In this document: positions 10,561 to 21,700 of the stretch, piece after piece
Layout of the letters: every line of letters starts with the position of its first letter
Numbering within the stretch: position 1 is the first letter of the stretch
Origin: Sepioteuthis lessoniana
Lineage: Eukaryota > Mollusca > Cephalopoda > Myopsida > Loliginidae
Reading direction: 5' to 3'
Length of the DNA: 64,000 nt
Assembly: GCA_963585895.1 (NCBI GenBank)
Contig: OY757904.1
Coordinates: 9,919,599 to 9,983,598, forward strand
The notes under the pieces: model-generated
Database searches by the model: none
What the model was told of the DNA's origin: nothing
Seen by the model: the letters and a program-made list of their open reading frames with translations, nothing else
Made by a program: the position numbers and the translations under genes

Positions 10561-10735
10561 GATACTTTTTTGACTGATCCATTTGACCCATAGATCGGAC
10601 ACGAAAAGATACTTTCACTCCGAATCAGAATGGACCTGGAAGTAGTGATTATCATAGGTCCTCAATATTCCTCTGATCACCAGAAATAAAGCCTCACCAT
10701 CAGATGCAGTTTAGTATCAGACTCAGGACATCAAT
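10561..10735 (-). mobile_element. Family D head fragment
   Basis: Minus-strand remnant of the family D head: GACCCATAGATCGGAC, a TCAGAATGGACCTGGAAGTA block, and the reverse complement of the ATCTGATGGTGAGG segment (CCTCACCATCAGATGC). The repeated body is missing. Confidence 0.6.
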
Positions 10736-10760
10736 TTTTGTGGTGGTCTTACCCCCACCA

Positions 10761-10790
10761 AGAAGAAGAAGAAGAAGAAGAAGAAGAAGA
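10761..10790. repeat. (AGA)n trinucleotide repeat
   Basis: About ten uninterrupted AGA units. A second trinucleotide-rich stretch of ACT and AAT units lies at about 11085-11150. From about 11160 to 12285 nothing was recognised. Confidence 0.9.
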
Positions 10791-12285
10791 ATTTTTTCGG
10801 AGGAATATGAGAAAATAATATTAGAATAAGATAAGATTTTGTTATCTTGATAAAAGGTAGACATTATAGATACAGGGAAAGAAAAGAGATACATAAAACG
10901 AATAAATTGGAAAGAAGAAAATTGAAAACAAGAAAACACCAAAACGAGTAAGCAACAATGAAACAATCAGAAAACTAGAAAATATTAGCAATTCGGCAAA
11001 GTGCTATTTATTTAATAACTGGAGAAAACGTGGGCAACATATTGATTAATATGCATCTGGATAAACAAGATTATTTTCATAGAGTTACTACTACTACAAT
11101 AACTACTACTTCTGCTACTACTACAAATAATAATAGTAATAATAATAATAGGTGAAGATGCTAATTGCTCCAGAACTTCAGCATATATTCCAACAGCAGT
11201 GTACATCTCAAAAGAGCAAATAAAAAAATAACAGTAGGGAATTTTGTCGCTTTAGAAATTATCTGGATCGTTTATTTCACCCATATAAAAGCCAGATTCA
11301 TTGTAGATGGATTACTGTTCTAATATCAGGCCAGGTTCCTCTCTTCTAGTCTTTTCTAATCAGTACAAAGAGTACAGATTTCAGAACTGGTTGCGGAGCC
11401 TTTTAAAATAGGATAATTTCTTGTCGCATCGGCTACTTTTCCAACGTCGAAATATAGTCATCTTGTCAATTTTCTTTCGCTACCTTTTATGGAAGATGTT
11501 CAGGTGAACTGTATTCTTTTAATCGTCCTATTAGAGAGTTCCGAGAAAAACATACTTCGCTGTCTGTAGTGAGCAGCATCCGTTTTTTGCTCAAATTTAT
11601 CACGCTCGACACATGCTCCATCCCAACACTTTCTTGAAATATTTTTCCTATTAGAACGTTGTTACACCTTTACCTTTAATTTTTCATTTTCTAAATCTTT
11701 GTTTAGTGATCAAATAGATTAATATTTTCCGGTGAATTGGTAAATTTTCACTTTTCTTTGCATTTTCTTTGTATATAAATTAGTGATATTGTTATAACAA
11801 ATAAGTATAACAATAATGAGTACCTCTGGAACATTTCTTTTTGGCCTTTTAACTCTACTCACGTTTATTTTTCGGCTGCTAGTTCTTCTCTCCAATTTTT
11901 CATTGCTCTTGTGATAAAGTTTACGGCTTCTTCTCGCATATTCTATTATCAACGTTAACAGATTCACGTCATACATTTTCATTGTAGTCTATCCATGTCA
12001 TAGCTACATTGGCTTCATGTTTTCACCATCATTCGAATATTATGTCATCTACAGAATTTCTCTTTAGTTCCTTTTATTCTCTAGCGACGTTCCGTAAATA
12101 ATCCGCAAATTTCAAGTGTTTAATTCATCACTTAACTTACGTGTGCAATTAAGATTTTCCAAGTCATAGGCAAACACATTGTCAATTTTTAGTTTCTTGA
12201 AGTGGTTTTTTAGTTGTGTCTTTCCAGATCAAGGTATTTTCTTTTCTGTGATCTATTTAGGTATACTTACTTAGTTCCTGAGGGG

Positions 12286-12525
12286 GTGTCCACGTGGTGT
12301 AATGGTTAAATCAATGGACTGCGGAATTGTAGTAAGCGAGTTCGTACTCCAGTCGCGCTATTACGTTCACTTTTGGGCAAATACCCTTGGGAAAGGTATG
12401 AACCCCCTTATCCTCCCAGCTATGGGTTAAATAGTACCACTACTGTTCTTCATGGAGAATAAATTTGGCATTAAATATTCTACAAAGGTTGATATGCCAT
12501 AAATCAAAGAAACCAAACCAAACCT
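12286..12525 (+). mobile_element. tRNA-derived SINE, family A, best preserved copy
   Basis: The head GTGTCCACGTGGTGTAATGG holds an A-box-like segment, and GAGTTCGTACTCC is the B-box-like segment. The body includes GCGCTATTACGTTCAC, AAATACCCTTGGGAAAGGTA and CCCCCTTATCCTCCCAGCTA. It ends with the hairpin TGGCATTAAA...GATATGCCA (12466-12499) and a repeated ACCAA tail. From 12530 to 13000 there is GC-richer sequence I could not assign. Confidence 0.85.
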
Positions 12526-13000
12526 TAGTTCCTGAACTAATACGCCAAGGATATATGTAAATCTTTCAAATCAGAATCTATGTATCCTTTTGTGGTCGCT
12601 CTTTCGGCTGAAGAGGAGCAAGAACACCTCTCTAAACGAAGCCATCAGTTGGCCGTGGCTGGCAACTCATAATGTTTGAGGACATGATCCTTCTTGTTGA
12701 GCAGTCCACGTGTAATATAATGGCTGAGGGATTTCGTTTTATATATCTTGCCTTTCGGTTTAGTTAGGCTGAGAATCTTTTGCCTAGCGCATGGGTTAGT
12801 TAGGTGCGACATGAGTACAGGTGTTCACGCGCGTGGGGGAAAGATGTGTCATTCAGAGATGTCAAAATAAAAATCCCAGTGGGGAAATGTGACCTGGGGA
12901 TGTGAATGACGTCATGCACCGGAAGCGTACACGGAGATTTCAGTGATTTCAGTTTTAGCGTCCGAAGAAGACGGTTGACTTTCGGAGCTCGCCGAGGCCT

Positions 13001-13200
13001 NNNNNNNNNNNNNNNNNNNNNNNNNNNNNNNNNNNNNNNNNNNNNNNNNNNNNNNNNNNNNNNNNNNNNNNNNNNNNNNNNNNNNNNNNNNNNNNNNNNN
13101 NNNNNNNNNNNNNNNNNNNNNNNNNNNNNNNNNNNNNNNNNNNNNNNNNNNNNNNNNNNNNNNNNNNNNNNNNNNNNNNNNNNNNNNNNNNNNNNNNNNN
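13001..13200. other. Assembly gap of exactly 200 N
   Basis: The round length suggests a placeholder. The left flank is GC-rich for this window and the right flank lies in a LINE remnant, so a repeat probably prevented joining. Open frames running through the N run are artefacts. Confidence 0.99.
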
Positions 13201-13720
13201 TGTCCCCATAACACTATCAAAGTCCAAGAACTTGGCTCTCTTCTCGCTTTATTTGATTTCACTCTGTGGTCCGTCGAGTTAGCAAAGTTCACACTATTCG
13301 GCAGGTTCTCTTTTTTTTATTAACTATCACTAGCTCTAGTCTTCTTGTCAGTATTAGATGATCTGTTTGCATCTTAAAATTCCAGAGAATTTTTTGCATC
13401 TCATTCTTTTGGGCATATACTAGTTTGTGCATATAACATGGCTCAATTCCCAGTGCATCTTTTTTATCACCCAGTCGTACTTAGTCTTATACTCTTTTAG
13501 TGCTAATTTGTTGTATTCATTTATAATGCGATTAATCGTGTCCTCTTTGTCATCACATAACCAACTTTTGCAATTCTGTTGTGTATTATCAATTTTGATT
13601 TTTAAATAATTAGTTCTTATGGAATTGTTTTGGTTTGCTAATAAGAAGAGATGCAGTTTCTTTTTAAGGTTTTCCATTTCGTAGTCATATCCAGGTTTTC
13701 TCGTGAGAGATTTCGCATAC
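13201..13720 (-). pseudogene. R2-like LINE C-terminal remnant at gap edge
   Basis: Minus-strand reading gives LKKKLHLFLLANQ, NSIRTNYLKIKID, a degraded zinc-knuckle block (CDDKEDTINRIINEYNKLAL), KEYKTKYDWV, a QKILWNFKMQTDHLI block and LVIVNKK. The same order appears in LINEs with a restriction-like endonuclease, where a CCHC knuckle precedes the PD...D nuclease motif. Here the knuckle has lost His and Cys, and the PD position reads LE, so it is inactive. It is truncated on the left by the assembly gap. Related remnants lie at 20790-21700 and 29985-30640. Confidence 0.7.
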
Positions 13721-13813
13721 TGTTGTTTTTCTTCCTATTTACGAGGATCATTAAATAAGTTTCCAGACTTTTTTTCGTATGGGCACTTTTATTGATAGTA
13801 CACGCATGAAACT

Positions 13814-14448
13814 CTAATCGAAGTAATCTCCTCCGGCTTCAATGCACGTGTTGTACTGTTCCAACAACTTCTGGAAGGCCCCATGGAAGTCCTCTTGTGT
13901 GAGTGTGTCAATGACCGTCGTCACAGCCTCTTTCATCTCCTCAATTTTCTCATAACGACACCCTCTGAGATTAGGAAATAACCAAAAGTCACAGGTTGCA
14001 AGGTCTGGACTATAGGGAGGGCGAGGAACTGTCTTGATGTCCATCTTGGTCAAATAGTCTGTGACAAGGATGGAGATGTGGACTGGTGTATTGTCCTGCT
14101 GGAAATGCCACTGACCCGATTTGAAGAGTGCTGGCCTCTTCCCAATGAATCTCTTCCTGAACTCCCTTTAAACCTCAACATAGTAACCCTAACCCTAACA
14201 CTAACCCTTTGGCCAATCAACTCTGGTCTACTGACTTCCTTACACCTCCCACACCTCTCATCATCCCTCACAGACTCCATGTCTTCCTTGAATCTCTTAT
14301 GCCACTCAAAAACTGATGCTTGATTCATGCAAGATGGTCGAAAATCAATCTGACGCATTCCATACGTTTCCGTGGCATTTTTTCCAAGTTTAAAACAGAA
14401 TTTTATTGCATATCTTTCTTCTAAAGTGTCCTGACGTTCAGATTGCAT
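13814..14448 (-). pseudogene. Mariner transposase pseudogene with internal deletion
   Basis: The start at 14448 begins MQSERQDTLEERYAIKFCFK, then a helix-turn-helix region ending FEWHKRFKEDMESVRDDER and PELIGQ. The next mariner-like sequence is YVEV (followed by a stop) REFRKRF, then GQWHFQQDN with the second catalytic Asp, and PPYSPDLATCDFWLFP with the third. The first catalytic Asp and about 130 residues around it are missing. A frame change near 14050 separates the last part, which ends GGDYFD. The enzyme would cut and paste the element at TA sites, but this copy cannot. Confidence 0.9.
14184..14209. repeat. Short interstitial telomere-like repeat at deletion junction
   Basis: TAACCCTAACCCTAACACTAACCC-type sequence, about four TTAGGG-family units with one variant unit, lies exactly between the N-terminal and C-terminal halves of the mariner gene. 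Confidence 0.85.
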
Positions 14449-14659
14449 TTTTGAAATTCACCAGCTGTGACACTCAGGCTTTAGTAGGGTGTATTCCAAT
14501 TCCTGCTGTAACTGTTCATTTGAACCTGAAATCATAAAAATTGGTCAGTCATCTCACAAGATGTATCGCAATAACATACTGAATTTGAAGAGTCTACGAC
14601 AATTTTAAATGCCTGTACAAAAAAGTCTGGAAACCTATTGAAGGCACCACGTATGTTCC

Positions 14660-16955
14660 CTCGTTTTGGTTATAGTTGTTTGGTTTGTCTTTATGTTGTC
14701 ACTGCTATTACTAGCTGCAATAATTAGACTTTTTTTTGCTGTTTTTGTGTAGTGCTCGAATCCTCGACTAGATGCTTCCACGCAATGCTCAATGCTGGCG
14801 AGTCCTCTTTAAGATCACTTTCTGGGGAAGTGATGGCCCAAAATGAATAAGAAATTATTCCTAAAGTGCTCGATGATCTCATTAAGTAGAGCCGAACTTT
14901 AAAAAATCTGAATTATAAACAGATCACTAAACATGATGCAGAGTTTCACGTACGGCACACTGAAAGATAATCAGATCGATTAAAGTTCAGTGTGAAGCTA
15001 ATTGATTATATATCAATTCTTTAACAGAGATCATGTAAGTAAGAAACGGTCAGGAAAGATAAGGAAAGGAAAAAAGTACTAAAATTTCCACTTTACTCCG
15101 TCTCTTTCTCTCGCCACTTCAAATATCTTTTCCTTTCTTTTATTTTTATTTCAGTACAATTATATATGTATAAGAATAGATAGGTAAATAGTCAATTAAT
15201 ATTGAGTACCCCGTAATTGTGTCCTTGTGCTTGACTTAGCCAAACTTAGTAAATGACAACATGTGTAGTGAACAGGAGTGAAAAATAATGAGATTCACTG
15301 ATTTCTCATCAGAATAGCGAATCGGCTATAAAATGTTCACTTATTTGCTGCTTCCAAGTAATAAGTTTATATTTACCGCTGAACCGGCAAATTGAATCTC
15401 TTATCCCTTTGCACACGCTCGTATTTCATTTATTTCCTCTTTTTTTGTGCGAGCACGCGGGGTGGCCATGTTTTCCGTAATGTACTAAATTTAATCATAC
15501 TCATCGCAGATTTTAAATTTCTCTTCTTCAAATCTCTCCAGAAATGCTGTGAATGAATGTGCAGGTTAATAGCTTCGTGAATATTGCTTAGATGTATCAA
15601 TGTTTTCTTCGAATATATGACATTTCTGTACTCATTTTTGCTTTCCGTTTTTGCGTAAAAGAATTTGGATTGTGGGTACTGGAATATACTGAGAAATTAA
15701 ACCGTAAAATTTGCCTAGCGTAATCATTACTCATAGCTTGAAATTAAGGTCCTTAATGAGTTTCTCTAACATCTCGTCTTGAACTACAAATAACTATAAT
15801 AAGTAAATGAATATAATCTACAGTTGGAACAATTCAAAATATTGTTAATTCAATTAAAAATACACATTTAATTCTAAATAGTCAATATTAAGGATAAATC
15901 ATATTTTACAAGATATTGATCTAAAATTTGAAGATAAAATTCGTTTTTTTCTCTTCCTTTCTCTTTTCTATTCTATTTAGGTCGTTTGTCAAAAAACGAA
16001 TAATAATGAAAAGATGAGAGGAAAAAGTTCAGAATATATATGTAACTTAATATTTCGAAATTTAATTTTATCTAAGGAGTTTTAAACATAATATCCCTTG
16101 GAGTATTTCTGTTCCTTTTGGGAATTTGTCTAGTTACTTGAATTTTGCTTCGCGTAAAAGGAATTCCTTTTTTCTTTCTTATATTTACATTTTAATTGTC
16201 TTTATGCTTTGTATAAAGGTTTGATTTAATTTTCAAATTAATCTAGAATGAATTTGGAAAATTATTAACAGTAAAAAAAAAAAAAACGAAAACAAAAACA
16301 AAATAGAAACCTTAAAATTGATTGTGAAACAAAGAAAGGTATTTAGATTTATAATGTCAAATTATCTTCTCACTTTCCTGACGTAGCTAGGGGTTTATAC
16401 GATAACAGCAAAAAAAGGGCATCAAGTCTCGTAGACAGTTTAAATGAATAGTTGCAAGAATATTTTCAGAAATTTAATTCTATATAGTCAATATTTATGA
16501 TAAACTATTCACATAAATTATTAAAATATTATCTTAAATCTGATGATGGTTAAACATCTCTTTGAAGCCATTTTAATTATTCAACCCAATAAATTGATAT
16601 AATCTTGGGTTTTTATTAATTTTTGTATAAAACTTCACATTTTTTCATTTCATCTGCCAAACTATTTTTCATTTTCTCTTTATATTGGCTCAATTTTTTA
16701 CAATGTGCTATATTATCAGCTGATTTTATCTAAGTTAAAATAATCGACGAGATTATTTTCTACATAATTAATCTGAAGAAACATCTAATTTTAAAATAGA
16801 AAAAGGAAATGATATACAATATATATTAAAGTAAAATAAAAATCATTCTAATAAATTATGCGTTTAAAAAAAGCATTTTTCATTATACGCAATAAAATAT
16901 TCTCAGTCATATGTATTTATATATAAAATGTATATCACATTACTTACGTTTAACA
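14660..16955. other. No recognised feature
   Basis: AT-rich sequence without convincing coding frames, tandem arrays or matches to the repeat families in this window. Confidence 0.5.
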
Positions 16956-16960
16956 TTTCA

Positions 16961-17215
16961 CGCCGGCCCATTGGTCTAGTGGATAGTGTTCCCCAATGGC
17001 CCGGAAGACAGGGTTTCAATCCCAGGTCAAGTCATACCAAATATTCAAAATATGTTACTTGATACCTCTTTGCTTAACACTCAGCATTATAAGGCATAGT
17101 CAAGGGTAAAGTGGATCAATCCAGGGAAGGGAATAGTACCTTCTCCAACTCCTCGGAGTAGTAGTAAATAAAAAGGAATCCTTCGGGTCGCCTTCGACTA
17201 CGGTCATCGACTTTA
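16961..17215 (+). mobile_element. tRNA-derived SINE, family B, copy 1
   Basis: A strong A box, TGGTCTAGTGG, and a B-box-like GTTTCAATCCC lie in a head that starts CGCCGGCCCAT. The body reads AGTCATACCAAA, CTTGCTTAACACTCAGCATT(ATAAGG), AAAGTGGATCAATCCAGGGA, ATCCTTCGGGTCGCC and TCGACTTTA. Copies at 27181, 33128, 35203, 42713 and 46309 share this order. Confidence 0.9.
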
Positions 17216-17225
17216 ATTATATATA

Positions 17226-17667
17226 CAGTAGTGAGCATAAAGATCAGAACGATGTTAAGAAAAAGTTTAAATGTGAAATAACGTTTTTTAAGGCTTCATA
17301 GAACATTTTACCAAGAAAAAATAAGGATATAAAGGTAATTTATATATTTCCAATATATAAAGCTAAATAAACTTATTTTGATAAAGTTATAAGAATAATT
17401 ATATAACATAACATTCGAAAAAAAAATACATGATCAAAAAGACCGGAACGATTAATCATACTATTATAATAGATACATCATATCTAAATGAAATTGGCTT
17501 TCATAATTCATTATTACTTGATGTGTTGACCTTTACTTTCAATAAAAAACTTTATATACCTTGATATCCCTTTTTTTTACTTGATAAAATGTTCTATGAA
17601 GCTTTAAAATAAAAGGTTATTTCATATTTAGACTTTTTCTTAACATCATTCTTATCTTTATGTTCGC

Positions 17668-17672
<5 letters not shown>
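17226..17672. mobile_element. Tc1/mariner-like MITE with long terminal inverted repeats
   Basis: About 115 bases at the left end (from CAGTAGTGAGCATAAAG) match the reverse complement of the right end (TAGTAGCGAACATAAAG) with few mismatches, including ATGTTAAGAAAAAGT and GCTTCATAGAACATTTTA. TA flanks both sides. The 200-base centre has no transposase frame; only AAAGACCGGAAC echoes the terminal motif. It would move with a Tc1-like transposase supplied elsewhere. Confidence 0.85.

Positions 17673-17714
<42 letters not shown>
17673..17714. repeat. (TA)n microsatellite
   Basis: An uninterrupted TA run adjoining the right end of the MITE, so the transposon may have landed in a pre-existing TA tract. 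Confidence 0.95.
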
Positions 17715-17715
<1 letters not shown>

Positions 17716-17716
<1 letters not shown>

Positions 17717-17950
17717 CAGGAAGTGACACAAGTTTAATTTTTAAGCAGAGTTTACGCTAGTTTGAATACAGAGTATTTTTTCTTTTGACTGTTTGCCCTA
17801 CTATTTACCTAAGAAGCGATGGATTCATATCTTTCTGCATGCCAATAGTAAAAAATGGGACGTGTAATCTGTCTCTTGCAGGATTTAAAATCAGGACGAT
17901 GATTTAATTTCGGACGATCGTAAGTGGGTTCTCCCCACCCATCGACTCTC
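17716..17950 (-). mobile_element. SINE family C, old copy
   Basis: Plus-strand words run in the same order as 50486-50762: GCAGGAAGTGACACAAG, TTTTTAAGCAGAGTTTA, TTTGAATACAGAGT, CTATTTACC, GGATTCATA, then GCAGGATTTAAAATC near the tRNA-like head. It is heavily mutated. Confidence 0.6.
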
Positions 17951-17956
17951 ACTAAA

Positions 17957-18175
17957 TATATATATATATATATATATAATCATCCGCAGACAGACTGTTT
18001 CGTTCTATCAGAACTCTTCAGCGTGGCTAGACATGTAGGACGTCTTGAAGCTGGGATCGAAACCCATCCAACTTTACGCTACACTTAGTATCAGTCCGCT
18101 CGGCCAACAAGCGTACCACGTTGGCTAAGGGAATTATAAGTTCTCTATGTAGCGACAGCAGCAGCGTCCGTAAGA
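17957..18175 (-). mobile_element. tRNA-derived SINE, family E, copy 2, with 3' (TA)n
   Basis: On the minus strand it starts CGCTGCTGCTGTCGCTACAT and contains a near-perfect A box, TTGGCCGAGCGG, and the B-box-like TTTCGATCCC. It ends at GGATGATT and then (TA)n (17957-17978). It closely matches the copy at 3995-4205, including its position against a TA run. Confidence 0.85.
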
Positions 18176-18500
18176 GCCTTAATTGGAAAGTTTATAAGAT
18201 ATAATTGCTGTTGCCTATGACAGAGCTCAAAGCGTTATCTTTATCACGATGAACATCACTGTAATTATTTTAAATTGTTAAATAGATCTATATCAAGCAG
18301 TAGAGAGTTTACTAGAAAAAAACTATAGCAGCTTTATAATCATCAACGGTGACAAAAACTGTAGTTTTTCTTTTATAGAACACTTTTTGGTCATTCCATT
18401 CACATGAATTTCTATTAGGTTACAAATAATCCGTGATTCGAAGAATTTCTGTGAAGGGGGACAATTTCATTCTGAACTGAAATTATATTTAGACTGTAAA

Positions 18501-18560
18501 TATAAAGCCAATATTTTCATTATAAAGCCAATATTTTCTCTATAAAGCCAATATTTTCAA
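18501..18560. repeat. Three tandem 20-bp units
   Basis: TATAAAGCCAATATTTTC plus two variable bases, repeated three times without spacing. From 18561 to 19500 nothing else was recognised. Confidence 0.95.
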
Positions 18561-19500
18561 TGTTTTGATTGTCCCAAACGCTTTTATTATTTTAAAAGGA
18601 CCACCAAGAATATTCAAAGTATTTATAGACAAAGCCACCATCTTATTATTATTGTATGTGTTCTCTTTTGTTGGGATAATATTTGTTTTAGTAATATTCC
18701 ATAATTTCATTGTCCTATGAGTTGTTAAATCTCCTTTTCTAAAAATATTATGCATAAGTTAAATTGAGTCGACAGTTTTTATATATCTTACTAAGCTAAA
18801 ATAGTTGGACAGAAGAAATCATAAAACCATCAAAACTTAAAATTTCAGACTTGAGTAGAAAATAATTAAATATTTGCCAGAAGAAGATAACCAGACAATA
18901 ATGTAACAGAAACTATTCTGACAGTTCTGATAATGTAAATTAAAAGTTAATCTTCCAAAATGAAAGCTATTTATTTGCTCAATGATATCTTTATTGTGTA
19001 TTAATTTTAATTTCAGTTAAAAAATTCATTTATATGTTTGTTTAATTGTAGGGATTTTTAATGCCAAAGTCATCATTTTAAGCATTTATATCGTTTCAAG
19101 TAGCTAAATACAAATTCAAGTAATTATTTTTGCACGAAAAACGTATACATACTCATATAGTTTTAAGTTTTTCCTAGGGACATTAAACTTGTCTCAGTTG
19201 AATAAATCTAAAGAAAGAAAATAATTTTTAATGGTAGCCCTAAATAAGGCGATAACATCCGATTATAAAAAAAATAGGGTAGACCAAAGAGAATAGCAGG
19301 TATAGACTATAGAAAATGACATAAATCAAATAGTAAACGCCATTAAACTAGTGAATTCAGAAAGATGGCTCAAAACGAGTACGGACGAGTTCTGGCACGG
19401 TTGGATGGGGAGCGTGATCCATGAGAAATGGTACAAGCGACTAGACTTTGACCATATTGATAAATCTCACAAGATGTTCAGGTGTTTTGAGATAAGAACA

Positions 19501-20070
19501 TTGTCCAGTCGGCTGGGGCTGTAGAATACACCGACTGCTTCTCTGTAGAGGGGTAAGACACCCCCAACGAGTGTCCTGGATATGACACTAAACAATCTGA
19601 TGGTGAGGTTCCAGCAGTGCTGGAGATTTGGGGAATACGGAGTACCCCTTTATTGCCATTGCTCCCAGGTCCACTCTGGCCCGGATGGTAGCACCTGATA
19701 GGGCCCTATCTATGGGTTAAATAGAACTAACAGCATACTTATGCTAAAATGAATTGAGTAAACTGAATAGCTTGAAATAGAAATGTTCTTGACAATTAAA
19801 CCGTACTTACATTTAAACTGCGTGCTTATGCTTAACTGAATTATTTGAAATAAAACTGTTTTTCGACATTAAAACTGTATTTACACTTAACTGAATTGTT
19901 ACATATAACTGCTTGAATAGTTTGAAATGGAAATATTTTTGACAATTAAACTGTGTACTTATGCTAAACTGAATTGTTTGAAATAGAACAGATTATTTAG
20001 ATAAAAATGGATTTGGCGCTAAATAACATACAAAGGTTGATAAGCCATAAAACCCAACAAACTAAAACCA
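19501..20070 (+). mobile_element. Family D element, full-length copy
   Basis: The head (about 19501-19725) is a chain of inverted repeats: CAGTCGG/CCGACTG (19506-19512 and 19531-19537), CTCT/AGAG (19541-19550), AGTGTC/GACACT (19570-19575 and 19584-19589), CCAGCA-G-TGCTGG (19611-19623) and the palindrome GATAGGGCCCTATC (19697-19710). The body is a tandem array of about 55-base units based on CTGAATTGTTTGAAATAGA. The 3' end is the shared tail TGGCGCTAAATAAC...GGTTGATAAGCCA (20014-20047) and an AAACCCAAC-type tail. There is no coding capacity. It is longer than a usual SINE and no clear tRNA head is seen. Confidence 0.85.
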
Positions 20071-20564
20071 AAGATAAGAACAACTCACCCAATTCAGACC
20101 AAAAGACAAATCTTAGTCGTAATAAAGAAGTGGAAATGAAAATCAGTGGACTTTGTCGTTTCAGCTGAACACAGAATAAATATAAAGGTAAGCAAAACTC
20201 CGAAAAATACCTAGAATTTTCCAAAGGGCTAAATAAACAAGTTGTGAAATATGAAGATAGCAGTAATATCCAACGTAATTGGAGCACCTGGAATAATGAC
20301 CAAGAACCTAATAAGGAGTCTTTTGAACAAGAAATCCAACGAGGAACTGAGACTATTCAGATTATGACACTTAAGACATCAGATGGGTACTGATGTGTAA
20401 ATAGACTTTCTGGAATTCGGATTTTACAGAAAAAGACCACTTATTAATGGTGTAAAAACCTCATAAAAAGTAAAATAATTTTTCAAATATCGATAAGTAT
20501 TCCTATGTAATACTAAAGATTTTTAAAACGGATCTATTTGATCAATAAATGAGATCCCAACAGA

Positions 20565-20765
20565 TATTATTTCGGGTCAGAGTAAACCAGGGAATAAAAA
20601 GAGTAAACAGATGACTCAACAATCCTTAGTGCTCCAGACCTGCAGCCTCTCTATTGAATGTATTTTAGTGTCATATTGATGACACTTATTTTTAGTGCGG
20701 CTACTCTTATCCCAGGGAGGCATTTGGCGTATTCTAATCCCCTCTGAGAGGGTGACTCACAAGGA
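20565..20765 (-). mobile_element. Family D head fragment
   Basis: Minus-strand head remnant: GCTCCAGACCTGCAGC, TAGTGTCATAT, a degraded CTCTTATCCC block and GGCGTATTCTAATCCCC match the reverse complement of other heads. There is no array or tail. Confidence 0.55.
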
Positions 20766-20789
20766 ACCTATATTATTGTTATTATTATT

Positions 20790-21700
20790 ATTTACGCCTT
20801 TAGAGTTTTTCACATCAGCGTTACCTGATGGTTTTTCACTGGAGTTTGAGTGACAGAAAATCTCCTCAAGTCAGCAGGACTCTTTCAGTATTCTGGTCGT
20901 TTTCAATAATGTGGTAGTTTGGATGGTCTCCACTCGTCCGACAACTTCCAAGTCCTCCAATCCCTTTAGTAATCCTTTAGTTACTGTTCCAAACGCACCA
21001 ATTACAATTGGTATAATTTTCACCCGTATGTTCTACAGTTTTTTCAATTCTCTCGCAAGGTCCGTTTTTTCACCTTCATTCAATTTTATTCTACTGTTTT
21101 CTAATTGTTTTCCACCGCTATTAGGAGAGAGTCTGTTTCTCTCTTAAAGTTTTCTTTTCTTAGCCATGTCCAGGTACTGCGTTTGAGATGTTGTTTATTA
21201 GTCGTTTAAAACGCCCATAGAGTTGTTTTTCTTCATATTTTTGTTTCCTAGTTATTGTTATTCTGTTGTCCATCGTGTTGTCAGTATTGTTTCTGATGGC
21301 TGTCATCAGTCCTCGTTCGTATTTTCCTATGTTGTCTTCGAGCCGTTGTATCGCTGCGTCAACGCTGTCTTCGACGCTGGTAAGTCCTCTTCCTCCTTAT
21401 TTTCTTGATACATATACAAGTCTGTCAACGTCGTCTCAGGGATGTAATTCCTCATGCATGATAATAAGTTTAATTGTTCTTTGGTCCATTTGTTTAAGTT
21501 CATCTCTGATCCACTTGAGAAAAGGTCCCGAATATCTAACGAAGGATACAGCCCAGGTATCTATTCTTTTGATAATGTTTCTGCAAGACAGTTTTGTCTC
21601 GAGTAGTTTTCTAGTTCTCCTGAGATATTCTTTTTGAATTTTGTCTTTCATTTTCACTTGTTTGATGGTGTCCGCCCACTAGATGCCCAAGTATTTGCAG
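20790..21700 (-). pseudogene. R2-like LINE remnant lacking its nuclease segment
   Basis: Minus-strand pieces in order are KEYLRRTRKLLETKLSCRN, INTWAVS-like IDTWAVSFVRYSGPFLKW, DELKQMDQRTIKLI, GGRGLTSVEDSVDAAIQRL, FKRETDSLLIAVENN, then after a frame change LNEGEKTDLARELKKL and IIPIVIGAFGTVTKGLLKGL. The first pieces are the RT C-terminal region and the last is the element C-terminus. The zinc knuckle and restriction-like endonuclease that should lie between them are missing, with the join near 21085-21110. Stops and frameshifts make it inactive. Plus-strand frames here are shadows. Confidence 0.75.

Larger units (their letters stand above)
13742..14651 (-). mobile_element. Internally deleted mariner transposon
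   Basis: About 28-bp imperfect terminal inverted repeats: the left end 13742-13769 and the reverse complement of 14624-14651 share GTTTCCAGACT and about three quarters of their bases. TA dinucleotides flank both ends (13740-13741 and 14652-14653), the hallmark of Tc1/mariner insertion. At 910 bp it is shorter than the usual 1.3 kb because the middle of the transposase gene is missing. Confidence 0.9.

Noticed and set aside
12906-13292. Open frames of 90-126 codons across 12906-13292
   Set aside because: They span the 200-N gap, so most residues are unknown.
14184-14209. Chromosome end at the TTAGGG-like repeats
   Set aside because: Only about four units, inside a transposon with both ends present and normal sequence on both sides.
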